Of a stretch of 64,000 nucleotides of DNA, positions 13,791 to 24,728 are shown in pieces. Positions within the stretch are counted from its first letter, which is position 1. Each line of letters begins with the position of its first letter. Made by a program: the position numbers and the translations under genes. Source of the stretch: Datnioides undecimradiatus (Eukaryota > Chordata > Actinopteri > Lobotiformes > Datnioididae). The stretch lies in contig WARS01000016.1 in the NCBI GenBank assembly GCA_008933995.1, forward strand, positions 9,379,848 through 9,443,847, given 5' to 3'. A model generated the notes under the pieces. That model saw only the letters and a program-made list of their open reading frames with translations, ran no database searches and was not told the DNA's origin.

Positions 13791-13809
13791 TATATATACA
13801 CACACACAC
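13791..13809. repeat. (TA)n(CA)n microsatellite, left of the Tc1 insertion
   Basis: The run tatatatacacacacacac abuts the TA target duplication of the Tc1-like element and matches the array on its other side, so the element sits within one former dinucleotide array. Confidence 0.9.
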
Positions 13810-13811
13810 TA

Positions 13812-15015
13812 CTCACAATAAGTTAGGGATATTGTTATTTACATGAGTGCTTTTCCTATTTGGTCTGAATTTTAATGAAATAAGTAAAAGTTCCCTTTGA
13901 TATTACTAATAATGAATGAGAAGAAACACCATTTTCATTAGTTTAATATTTATTACCCCAAAAATTTAGACAATAACAAGGATAGCCCCAAATAACAAAA
14001 ACTGACAATGTCAGTAGCCGGTGTTTCCACCATTTGCTGCAATGACAGCTTGACAGCGACGTCTCGTGCTCCTCACTAGCCTCATGATGTTGTTCTGAGG
14101 CAATGCGTTCCACTCTTCCACAAGGGCTACACGCAGTTCTGCCAGGTCACGTGGGGGTGGGGTACGATCATCCAGTCTCTGCTTCAGCTGGTCCCAGACG
14201 TGCTCTATGGGGTTCAGGTCAGGGGACATTGCTGGCCATACCATATGAGGCACTCCGACTTCCTGAAGTCGAGCTGTGACAATTCTGGCACGATGTGGTG
14301 GAGCATTATCATCCATGAACAGAAAGTCGGGGGTGTGCTGGTGGAATTGGGGGATGATGATGGGTTCCATGATGTCTCTGAGGTAAGAACGTGCAGTGAC
14401 TGAGCCATCTACAATAACCAAACCTGTTTTGCGCTGACTGGTGATGCCTGCCCAGACTGTTGCACCTCCTCCACCAAAGCGAACCCTGGGGACCATGTTG
14501 ACCTCGGCGTATCGCTCACCTCGCCTTCTCCAGCAACGCTGACAACCATCATTTCTGTGCAAGGTGACCCGACACTCATCAGTGAACAGGACGGTAGACC
14601 ACTGTTGCATTGTCCAGGTCACATGGTCTTGTGCCCACTGCAAACGTTCACGGCGGTGTCTTGGTGTCAGTGGAGTCACCTGCAACGGTCGTCTGGCATT
14701 CAAGCCAAAGCGGTGGAGTCGGTTGCGAATGGTTTGTCTGGAAACCCTAGTACCCCTCACATCTCGTAAACGGGCCTGCAGCTGTGTGGCAGTTGCATAA
14801 TGATGTCTGAGTGCATAGGTCCTTAGGTACTGGTCATCGTTGCGGTCTGTCACTCGTGGGGCTCCACTCCTGGGTCTGTCACGAACTCTGCCAGTAGTTC
14901 TGTGTCTATCACCCCAATACAATTGCCTCCGTATCCCAAAAATCTCTGAAGTGAAACAAACACCGTATGTATGACATCCACTGAGTCTCTCACAATATCC
15001 CTAACTTATTGTGAG
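13812..15015 (-). mobile_element. Tc1-like DNA transposon, internally shortened
   Basis: The 1204 bp element has 24 bp perfect terminal inverted repeats (13812-13835 and 14992-15015) that begin ctcacaataagttaggg, each next to a TA (13810-13811 and 15016-15017). The interior carries a Tc1-family transposase read on the minus strand. Autonomous Tc1 elements are usually about 1.3-1.7 kb. Only about 90 bp separate the transposase-side end from a frame that already lacks its N-terminus, so sequence is missing there. The matching ends and the uninterrupted 303-codon frame point to a fairly recent insertion. This copy probably cannot make an active enzyme but could be moved in trans. Confidence 0.95.
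14011..14922 (-). CDS. Tc1-family DD34E transposase, N-terminally truncated
   Basis: The enzyme of this family cuts and pastes its own element at TA sites. The 303-residue frame ends with the family-typical [14 protein letters not shown]. Visible parts are the linker [10 protein letters not shown] (residues 16-25), the second helix-turn-helix region with [12 protein letters not shown] (63-74), and the DDE core: D115 in LFTDEC, D205 in FMDDNAPPH and E240 in [11 protein letters not shown], with 34 residues between the last two. A glycine-rich box [12 protein letters not shown] (149-160) is also typical. Full proteins have about 340 residues and begin with another helix-turn-helix. Here position 14922 is a TTG codon; the frame stays open upstream to 15000 but holds no ATG, and the first Met is residue 105. 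So the N-terminal DNA-binding domain and the normal start are missing, while the catalytic domain has no stop or shift. Confidence 0.92.
   Translation of the reverse strand: MYWGDRHRTTGRVRDRPRSGAPRVTDRNDDQYLRTYALRHHYATATQLQARLRDVRGTRVSRQTIRNRLHRFGLNARRPLQVTPLTPRHRRERLQWAQDHVTWTMQQWSTVLFTDECRVTLHRNDGCQRCWRRRGERYAEVNMVPRVRFGGGGATVWAGITSQRKTGLVIVDGSVTARSYLRDIMEPIIIPQFHQHTPDFLFMDDNAPPHRARIVTARLQEVGVPHMVWPAMSPDLNPIEHVWDQLKQRLDDRTPPPRDLAELRVALVEEWNALPQNNIMRLVRSTRRRCQAVIAANGGNTGY

Positions 15016-15017
<2 letters not shown>

Positions 15018-15091
<74 letters not shown>
15018..15091. repeat. Palindromic microsatellite (GT)n(TA)n(CA)n
   Basis: About sixteen GT, seven TA and thirteen CA units follow one another, so the array is its own reverse complement over about 70 bp and can form a long hairpin or cruciform. 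It directly follows the Tc1-like element and is the other part of its target array. Confidence 0.95.
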
Positions 15092-15095
<4 letters not shown>

Positions 15096-18000
15096 AAAGA
15101 AGTCTTGGAAAGTGTCAACAAGTTTCACTTAAGAGAAGTAAAAAACTCAATAAGCATTTGTCAGTGCAATGAGCAACCAGTCTCAACCCAGCACAGGCAG
15201 GGATGTTTTCAGGGACATGTCAAATTATCATTTTTTTAATGTAAAATACATATAATGTTTAATCTGTTTACACAGTGTTTCCTAGGGGATTATTGGCATC
15301 ATGTAAACAGTCCTGATCCTAAATGGCATTAGTACTAAAACATCTTCAATAACTGCAGAGCTTTACTGGCTATTGAACTAACCTTTGTTTATACATAAAT
15401 ACAAATACATACACAAAAAACAGCGAAATGAAATTATCAAGCTATTTTTTTTAACCTATGAGAAAACAAACAAGTCAACCTGATGTTGATACTCTGGGCC
15501 CAGTTCTGCTTCATATCTTGCAGCCAGGACCTTGCCGTCCTTACACCTCACCACTAAGTGAAAAAAGAAACTGACATGATCCATGTGTGAGAGAGCGGGT
15601 GAGCCAGGTAATCAACGCTGACAAGACAGATCATTTAGGGTTTCTACGCCACTGTCTTTGTACTACTAGACCTTTCTTACTCCATTTGTGGATTAAGAGT
15701 CTGAAGATGACTAGAAAAAATTGCACAAATCATCATTTGCACTGATTGCATAGTGTCAAAGGATTCAATGTCTCGTGGAAAGAAAGTTCTCCTTCCTCTC
15801 AAGCTGGTGAAACCTTTACCAAAAAAAAAAAGCTTTCCTGTCATTTAATGGAGGCTTTTTAAATGCAACTTATTTTTTAAATTTTCATTCACAAGTTTGA
15901 TGGTTGGTGTTCTCCTTTGAATTTTGAACTCCAGTTTTAATTGCAAATAAATAATGGCCATAACATAACTATCTAAATTTGCTGTGAGTGGGCCTGCCAC
16001 AAGTACACACAATATCTTTGCTTGCAAAATAATGTTGGTAGTCCTAATTAGCACTGTATGACAACACTATATATAGTTCTGATACTCTATATCCCAAATC
16101 ATAAACTTTGGTAGGAGGTATAGGAACTTCATTTTTAACTTTCAAAAGCTTTATATGCACAGAGACCAGTGTGCAGTATGTAGTCACCCATCAGAGCTGT
16201 GATGCAACCTCATTTCATCATTCAAAGACAGCATGTTTCCAAGTGGTTATATTGTGTATGCCCGTTTTTCAAACTCATCTTTTACTTTAAATAACCATGT
16301 GAGTTGAGAGTGTGTGCTTGGACTCCTTGGGATTGTAAAAAAGTTGTCATCACTTACTTTATAGTGCATTCCCTTAAATCAGCCAATTATTTCCAGTTCT
16401 GCCGTAACCTGATTTCTTAAATGCATGTAAACAAGAAACGCAATTTCCTGGTTAATAGAACTAGACTTCTGCAGGAGAAAGCTGTTTTCTTATTAATGTA
16501 TATGCTTCTACTGGGAACCTTATTGGGCATTTTAGAAAAGCATATCTTGAAGATGTGGAGGTATTGCTATGGTGTGATTAAAAGTAAAATAAATATTTTA
16601 AAACTTTTAAATAGCCATAGTTCCACAGAAGCTTGTAATATTCAGACACATGCAAAGGAAGGAAAAACTGCATACTCTCTCTCGATAGGGAGCTTCTCCT
16701 CTCTTCACAGTCACAAACTAAATGTTAAATATGCCAGCCTCGATTCTAAAATAAGATGAAGGGTAGGAGACACATCTCATTACTGACCATCTGCATGAAA
16801 ACATACAGTACAGTTTTACGGTACAGCACATGTTTTTCAATGTTCTCATTTTTCTGCTTTAATCTGGGCGCTCCCAATAACTTCCAATAATTTCTTCTGT
16901 ACATGCAAATATAGTGTCAACACTGTTACACACACTCATATCCCACACTGCTGCTGCAGTGTGCACACAAAAGGTGAGAGGCAGGTCTGACACATGGCAA
17001 TAAGAGGCCCTGTATCTTCCTCCTTGGGGACCACAGCAGCCTCTTTCCATCTACCTCTTCATGTGTTTTCGCATCACTGATCTTCACACATGGCATCATC
17101 TTCAAGGCTGACCTACAATAAAGCTCCTTCCAATATCTTCTCTGTTTCAGTCTCCCTAGACATAGTTCAGGCACTCCCACACAAAGTGCATCAATAGGTT
17201 AGTGACAGTGAAGACGCTGACATTGGAGATACTCTGGAATTTTCCCTGACAGATGATCAATTTACCAGACATTAAAGTAACGCTGAAGAGGACTGTATCA
17301 CACCAAGAGTATTTCCAAAACACACCTCTCTACTAAAAATCTCTCTATATATGTACTTTATAATTTTTAGGGACATCTGTTTTTTTTTACCACATAATGG
17401 TTCCTAATCAATATGGCTTATGCATTTTGGGCTTCCAGTATAACTTTTTTACTAGTAGCATAGCTGCTCTCTACTGGAAATTTTAAAAATCACTGCAACA
17501 TGTAGGAGCACCACTTAAAAATGCAACACATTTTTTTTTTTTTTTTTACTTTCTAACCAATAATGGCTGTGATAGCAAAAACATTTTTTTCTTTTGTGAA
17601 ATTAATTGATTTTTTTTTTCCAAAGGGACAAGTGAGAGCAAGAGCACATCCCACGCATTATTCTTGTATTTACCCTCCCACACATATTTGGATGGATGGA
17701 TATCATGAGGATTTTTTTCAACTCACAGTTCTTCATCATTTCAGTTCTTGATTAATTCTATTCATCATTGTATCATTGTATATTTATTTAGGTAATTGTA
17801 AATAATTGTGCAAAAAAGTCAGTACTGTTTTTTCCCCACAATACTGTATTGACTTTCCAGTCCTCTGTCTCAATCTTATGTCTTCAGTAAATACAAAACA
17901 TACTTTTTCCTCATAGTTTATTCCAAAAGGTCTGTTGTTAGCTTGAAAATGTCATGCATGTTTGTCATTGACAAACACATTTTGTATCCAATTATTTTAG

Positions 18001-18842
18001 AGAAATGAAAACTGCAGAGGTCACAGTGTACTTTGGAGCAATTGACCCGTGTCTTTTCATTAATTAGATACTAGAATCTCACTAATAAAAATACTCTGGT
18101 ACTGCACTCAGAATCTTGCAAATCTACGCCAGTACACTCCAAGATGTTACCATGCAGGCTAAGTAGTGCTTATTGCTTTGTTTTTGGTTCTTTTTTTGTC
18201 ACCAGTATACTTCAGGGACCTTGCGCAGCTCAATAGTAGAAAGGGAGGTTACAAGGTTAATGATTCCAAGAAGGGCTTATTTTTTTATTTTTGTCAATGT
18301 TTTTTGCTCATACGCCATGAAAATGACATATTTTTTCACCTGGATCACTTTTTATTTAGTGTTGATTGTAGAGGTAAACAATAACTACCTTAGTGTTTGC
18401 TATAGCAGCCAATAAAGTTGACCAAGTATTTTGTTGCTGCTGCAAAATCTATTCTTTCATTGGCAGTGGAGTGTGTTGGAGTTTTTGTTAAAGAAGAACC
18501 GCCGCCATTTGTGGTTGGAGTTTGGCACGGAATTGCTTCACCAGAATATGAGTGTTTACGGATGGGGAAACATTTAGAACGTTTTGGCTGATTGGCTGAT
18601 GTTAAGGTGAATTTGTTTAAGTATATGGGCAAAGAAATACAACGGACAGAGGCTGAGACTCATTTCAATATTTCTGATGTTTGCACACAATGTGGTGTCA
18701 TTGTGTCCACTGTTCCTATACGCAGCACAGCCCAGTAACAAGCATGCAGGAGCTGCTAGTTGTAACTGTAACCATACAGAGTTACGTAGGGCTAGTTTCA
18801 GGTCATTATGTGACCACTTGTACCCACTTGTGCACTGCCACC
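15092..18842. other. Unassigned sequence
   Basis: No gene recognised. A T17 tract lies at 17531-17547. Minus-strand open frames at 16859-17180 resemble no family I know. The part from 18420 to 18842, just upstream of the mariner start, may be its 5' non-coding end, but terminal repeats could not be placed. Confidence 0.4.
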
Positions 18843-19310
18843 ATGGATCTCAATGTTCAGCAAAGAACGAATGTCAAAATGTCTGTGTTATCTTAGCAGT
18901 GGAAAAGCCCACAGTGTCAAGATGGCAGTGTATCAGATCAGGACGGCATGCTTGCTGTTTTGTTTCCAGTATTTGCACATGCTTTTGCACAGTGGATTCA
19001 TACCCAAGGGTCATGCTGTCAATGGAGAACTCTGCTGTACTGTGCGACATCTGATGGAGGGAATTTGCATAGTCTGTACACAATGGTGCGTTTCTCTTCC
19101 ATTATCCCAAAGCGTGTGCATGCAGCACATTGAAAATGCATGGGGTTTTTTGGCTGCGCAAACATAATTCAGCAGTCACTCTCTACTTGCTCTAGTTGCT
19201 GGATTTGGAGACAGTGACTTATGTCTCTTTTGTAAAATGAAAGTCAAACTGAAGGGTCACCATTTTGACCCAGTGGAGGTTTAGAGAACATACAGATGGT
19301 GTTTTATAAG
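18843..19310 (+). pseudogene. Decayed mariner (SETMAR/GVQW3-type) transposase, internally deleted
   Basis: Three collinear pieces match the mariner transposase as I know it. The start (18843) reads MDLNVQQR..NVK, like the MALNLEQRVNVK start of the family, followed out of frame by LSSGKAHSVKMAVYQI. The central piece (about 18990-19165) reads GFIPKGHAVNGELCC and EGI, like the region after the second strand (FVPPGQTVNGEFYCEVLRRLREGI). The end (19210-19281) reads DLCLFCKMKVKLKGHHFDP, matching DLAPCDFFLFPKLK..LKGHRFD. Intact enzymes have about 345 residues; here the N-terminal 45 or so run directly into the second half, so roughly 150 residues with most of the DNA-binding region and first catalytic Asp are missing. 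Stops and frame changes separate the pieces. It is an old, inactive copy. Confidence 0.75.
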
Positions 19311-19410
19311 GTTATGTAACAGTACCTAAAGTCAGCAGTCAAAGCGTGGTCTGCAAATATGGCACCCAAATCTGACCTGAATACAGTTTTTGCTTTTTAT
19401 TTTTATTGTT

Positions 19411-19482
19411 CATCTGTTTTGTCTCCAGTATTTGTATGGTTTTGCACAGTGGATTCATACTCCAGGATCATGCTGTTTTGTT
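19411..19482 (+). repeat. Partial duplicate of the mariner segment
   Basis: This stretch repeats 18950-19015: both carry tccagtatttg, then ttttgcacagtggattcata, then atcatgctgt or gtcatgctgt. The similarity stops on both sides. It is either a local duplication made after the mariner inserted or the remains of a second adjacent copy. Confidence 0.7.
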
Positions 19483-21081
19483 TGTACCATTTTATTCTGC
19501 TAACTGTTTTGTATTGGTTATCGTGAGTGTAATTAAACTTATTTACTAAAGAGGTTAATTCTGGCCATTTTCCAGGGTCCAATGTTGGTAGTTTTGTATT
19601 TTAATCATTATGAATGTTTGTAGAATGTTGTATGGCTTTCGCTCAAGCAGAAGTTTGCTAGAGTCTGCTGTCTCTATTCCTCCCATGCTTATGCTGAATA
19701 ATGCACTTTTTTTTTTTTAATTACCTTTTATGTAATAAAGAATCTGCCTGTTGGGGTGGCCAAACTAAGTTGTTCTGATTTGTTCACTAAGGCATCATTT
19801 ACTGTTTCATTTCATGTTGATTTAAAAATGTTAAATAGTTAAACGCAACATAGGGATGGATTGTTGATATCTTCAGTTTTTTTAAATGAAATCATACTGG
19901 GATTTTTTCAGAAATTGTTTGGATGTGGCACAGCTCTACCTAGAAGTTTTCTTCCACTGTCCACCACTGCTTCATAGTTTGCTTTTGTATCAGTCTATTT
20001 TAAAAAGTGTCCCAGAGGACAGGCATTCTTCATCCAGTTCCAGTCAAGTCAACCTCCCTTTGCAATGCGTATCAGCAGATCAGACCTACAAGGACAAACA
20101 GTAACAAAGACTATTTGGGGAACAAACAACGAGCATACAAATAAACACCTCTCTCCCTTTCTGTTTCTCCCTCACATCTCCTTGTATGTGACAGGTAGAC
20201 ATGGAGCTCAAACAAACCTCACCCACCTCTCCTTTGAGTTAAGTGGAAAAAAGACAGACAAGTTATTTTCAGGTGACTGTTTTCTTCATGATTACAGACT
20301 TACTATCTTTGAATCCATATACAGAAAAAATAAAAGCAAGAAAGGTTTCAAACACATTATTTTTGCTTTTCCAAATATGATATTCAGATTTGGGAACTTC
20401 TGTAGCTCAGGCAGTGCTCTCCTCTGACATCCCCCACTGCCTGATTTAGACCTCTGACCTCTTTTCAGAAAGTTAGCAATTGCAAGTTCTTCCAGTTTCT
20501 GGTTATCCATAGGAACAAACTCATCCACAGACATCCACTAAAACTGTTGTTTTTTCTTGTATTTGAATGATAAATATAATTAATGTTCTGCCATTTTAAG
20601 ATGCCTCTGCCAATGCCTGCTCTCACAAGGCCACTTAAACAGATAAAGTCTGTAGAAACATCTGCATGAAACATTCTTAGTGACGCTGCTGTCAAATGCT
20701 CTCAGCACTCCCTAATGTTTCAATTTGACCATTCTACAGACCTGTAGGTACTATGGGACAGTGTGAAATACATATGTAACGTTACCTTAGTAACAAGGGG
20801 GTTCATGTCTGTATGATTACATCGATTGGGGTCATTTGTGAGAAAATGTGAATAACATTAGTATGGACTGGTAACAGTGACAATAGAAAACTAGTGAATG
20901 GGCTTCCCGCACCAGGTCGGGAACGACAATGGCTGTGGTTGTGTGTGTCGTAGTATATGCAGAGGTTCTACAGATTACAAAGTATCAAGGAATATAAATG
21001 AATATGCAGGAGCTTGGATGTAAGTACAGGTGGTTTTATTTCTTCAGAGTGAATAAAATGTATTATTATTATCACTTATAT
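19483..21081. other. Unassigned AT-rich sequence
   Basis: No gene, RNA or recognised element. Open frames of up to 120 codons near 20065-20430 show no family resemblance. Confidence 0.4.
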
Positions 21082-21324
21082 CGGGGGTGGGCAATTATCT
21101 GTTTTCCAAAGGGCCACATGAGAAACCTGAGCTGTGTTAGAGGGCCGAACCAACAATAACCTGAACTTAACTATGTTTAATATTAATTTTCTCCAACTGT
21201 AAAGAGCAGTAAATTATATAATTTTGATTATGCTACTGGTAATCAAAAGACTAAGGGCATTCTATTACAATAAAGCCAGACAGGAAGGGTCAAGGGGCTG
21301 GATGTGGCCCCGGTCTGCCCATGT
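21082..21324. mobile_element. Decayed hAT-type non-autonomous element
   Basis: The left end reads gggggtgggcaattatctg followed by ccaaagggccacatgagaaa; the right end reads ggctggatgtggccccggtc followed by tgcccatg. This gggtgggca ... gggccacatgag ... ggatgtggcccc ... tgccca layout is a frequent hAT-derived short repeat in fish genomes, recalled from memory. The termini are imperfect inverted repeats and I could not find a clean 8 bp target duplication. The 243 bp length suggests internal loss. Confidence 0.7.
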
Positions 21325-24300
21325 CATCATTGTAGCTGCTTACTGGATTGTAGGGGGATTGTATTTTTGATTGATTTCTTAATGGCTGTTATCCAGAATT
21401 GATCATATCGCTTCAAAGGAGACTCCTGATCTTCTTTAGACTATCAGGGGTGGCAGGCCATGGTTTGATAGGATCTTTTTCAGAGTAAGATGGAAGTTGT
21501 TGTTTGAACCAGATATATTATGAAGATATATTCAATGAGAAAACAGCTCAGGACAGCTCTAACAGCTCTATCCACCTATTAACACTTATTGAAATTACAA
21601 CTTTTGCAATTGCAACTGTTATGGACTGTCTATTGATGACGTTTGATAACGCTGGCTTTTCTGCAGGTCGGGTAGTTCCCAGCATAATGTCTCAATGTTG
21701 AGCTGTAAATTATATGCAAGATGTCTTTGTTGATTGTCTACAGCGCTCCTGGTTGTCTCACCATGTCCAGTCTTTCTGCCTGAAATACCTGAAAAATCTT
21801 TATTTTTGTCCCACAATAAACCATTGTTAATATTGATAAAGACTGACTGTAGCATATGGTCACAACATACATGCATAGTACTCATGGTACTCAACGATTG
21901 ATGTCATTTTCCATATCACTGACATTCACTGCCAACCTGGTCTTCTTCCATTTTACCCCAGAATTGTGTCCTCTGTTGTGCTGAAGCTTTGATCTTCCTT
22001 GGCTTCCAGTATCAGATTTTAACTACAGATGTGTCATTATATGCCAAGTGCCTTATTCAAATGCCACACTCAACAAATGCAGTGTTCAGAATTCATTTTT
22101 AGGACCCTGTAAAATGCGTCACATTCTAATTACAAAGCTGATGAAAAGCCCAATGTTTGCACTGGGGGTCTGTTTTCAAACACCATTCATTCAAATAAAG
22201 GCTGATGTTTCACACTGATTTGTGTTTCAGCTGGATACAGTGAACTAAACGACGGCCACTCAGCATTTAAGGAATGAAGGGGTTCATTTAATGCCTTAAA
22301 GTCCTCCAGCTCTGTGCCGAAATTCTTCTGCGGGACATTTTAGATTTTACTGTTTGTCTGTGTACAATATTTTTACATAATGTAACTGTCTTTATTATAT
22401 GGCTGTATAGGCCTATATACATATACTTCCACTCTGACTTGTGCCAAGTGTCTGCCCAAGCATGTGTGTGATCATGCTACTTTGAAAAAGCACTGTGATA
22501 CATGGCCTTTTTTTGTTCGTTCTTCAAGAATAATTTTGCAATCATTTAAAACAGTAGGCCTCTCTCCATACAATGCATGCAGAACACCGTATAAAATATA
22601 CAGACACCCAAATGGCTCATGCTTTGAGAACCTTTCCAGAATGTGTGTTTGAGTGTGTTTTTGTGTTTTGTTTAAACAAACAAATCATCAGCTCTGCTGA
22701 TCTGAGCTCAGGGCATTGCTGTTTGTACATGCTTGTATATGTAGGCATGTGGTTTCTTTCCATCAGCTGGAATCCCTCTTTGCCTCTTTGTGCTGGACAT
22801 TGTCAGTGATGAAGGGGGTGGCCATCATTCCCCTTGGGTTGTTAGGCAGAGGTGGCCTAGCTGAGATGACAGGTACTGGACAGAGCTATAGCTCAGTGCT
22901 GACTGGCTAGCCTGGCCAGTTGACTGATTAAAAAAATGTGCTGAGTTGATGGTTTAGAGGTGAGAGGGGCCAGTGTGCTCTGGGGATCTAGTGTGGTCTC
23001 ATTCTAACAGGAACTGAATATGACTAACCAGACTTAAAGACAAACTGATGAGGTGTGTTCATTATGTATTTTGCACAGTTTGTGCTGTATATAAATCTGT
23101 CTCTGCAATTATTGCTGTAAGTTTTTCTGCATCCCTGGCAACTACACACTCTACCCATGTCCAGTTACAGACTAAATCGAGAGGGGACTCACACCAGACA
23201 GAACAGACTTGCATCATTCTTTGATTCGGTGTACTCCATTAGATGATGAGTGATTGTCAAAAATATATTCTGGCGATTTTAGTTACTGATAAGATTGACT
23301 TAAACATTTCAAGAGTGGACAGGCAATTTACTGCAGAAGATTTTCTTATTTTGCTTCCAGATGGACATCTGAATTATATGAATTAAGGGCATTTGTGACC
23401 TTTACCAATGCCACAGAATAAATCAAACATCAATTTGGCTTTGAGAACAACATATTATAAATGAGAAAACACAACATATTTGAGATACCAGTGACATTTA
23501 TATGTGAGTTTTCAGGGAGCAGGGAAAATGCACAGCTATAAAGGAAGGTTTGTAACGCTAGACAAAATGAGTGCAGCATTATGAAAACAAACCTGAGAGC
23601 TGAATAACCTGACTGCAGAAGTAGTCAGTGAGAATAGACTGACCATGATAAGTGTCCCATAACAACGTACGCTGTAAATGCGTGACAAGCCTCTTGTGTT
23701 GCAAGGAATCATGACAGGCGCTAAGTAGGAAGTCAGGCGAGTATTATATGCCAGCAAATCCTCTTAGTAGATAAGAAGCACATAGGATATTGGGCTGGAA
23801 GGATAGGTCCGTTCTTAAACAGTGGAGACGGCCAATTATTTCAGGTTTATGATCAAAAGTCAACACAAATTTTCTCAAAGTTTTGACTTCAAAACATGTT
23901 AAGGAAGTCATGATTTTAACACAATACAGCAAAGCCAAACCAAGTGGCTTCCATGCCAGTTCCTAATCAAACCTCAACCACACTGCTATCACACCAGTGA
24001 GCAGATTTATTTATCAACAGTGATTTGTGTCTATTTTTGAAGCCAAAGACAAATGAGGCTGTCCACCTGATAGGGGCCTCAGATCTGGAAATGCTTCCAC
24101 GTGTCCTTCCAGACAGATATTTTGTCATTTAATTTGAAGTTTGTTGTCCTAGAAGCAAAGTACATCTGTGAGTGTTTGCTGGGAAGCGGTGATGCTCCTG
24201 GTTGAACTTACTCTGTAACTTGATAACTAACTTGAGAAAAGAAAGTTCATCCGTTTTTATACATTTATTTTGAGGTGAGGGGATCTGTCAGCAGCAAGAA

Positions 24301-24697
24301 AAGCAAACATATCTATCTTAGCAAAGCACCAAATTGGATTGGACCATGCCAAGTCCGTCTAGGGCAGCGTGCCAACAGAGAGCAGAGGCAGGGCTCTGGG
24401 GCTGTAGCAATAAAAATAAATGATGACAACGATGGAAAACATGTCTTAATAAAAACTTTCAAATTACATTTCAGGGTGAGGTAAGAGTGGCGCATTAAAT
24501 ACTAACAAACAGATGAAAGTATGAAAACTTAAACATTGGTATTTTTTTGTTGTCTTGCATGTCTTTGAACTGCAAAATAACCCCCCAAAGAAGCCTAAGA
24601 ATATTGATTGGGAGTGCTTTTTAACACCATTTTGTTTATACCTCCCAGTCTGGTCTCCTTTCCCTCTCTGTCATTTCTATCTCTTTCCCACACTGAC
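21325..24697. other. Unassigned sequence
   Basis: No gene or mobile element recognised. Nothing beyond short chance frames. Confidence 0.4.
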
Positions 24698-24728
24698 GCA
24701 CACACACACACGCACGTACACACACACA
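24698..24728. repeat. (CA)n microsatellite, imperfect
   Basis: CA units interrupted by cg and gt steps. A simple repeat. Confidence 0.9.

Noticed and set aside
14200-14800. Plus-strand open frames of 67-78 codons
   Set aside because: They are shadows of the Tc1 transposase on the other strand.
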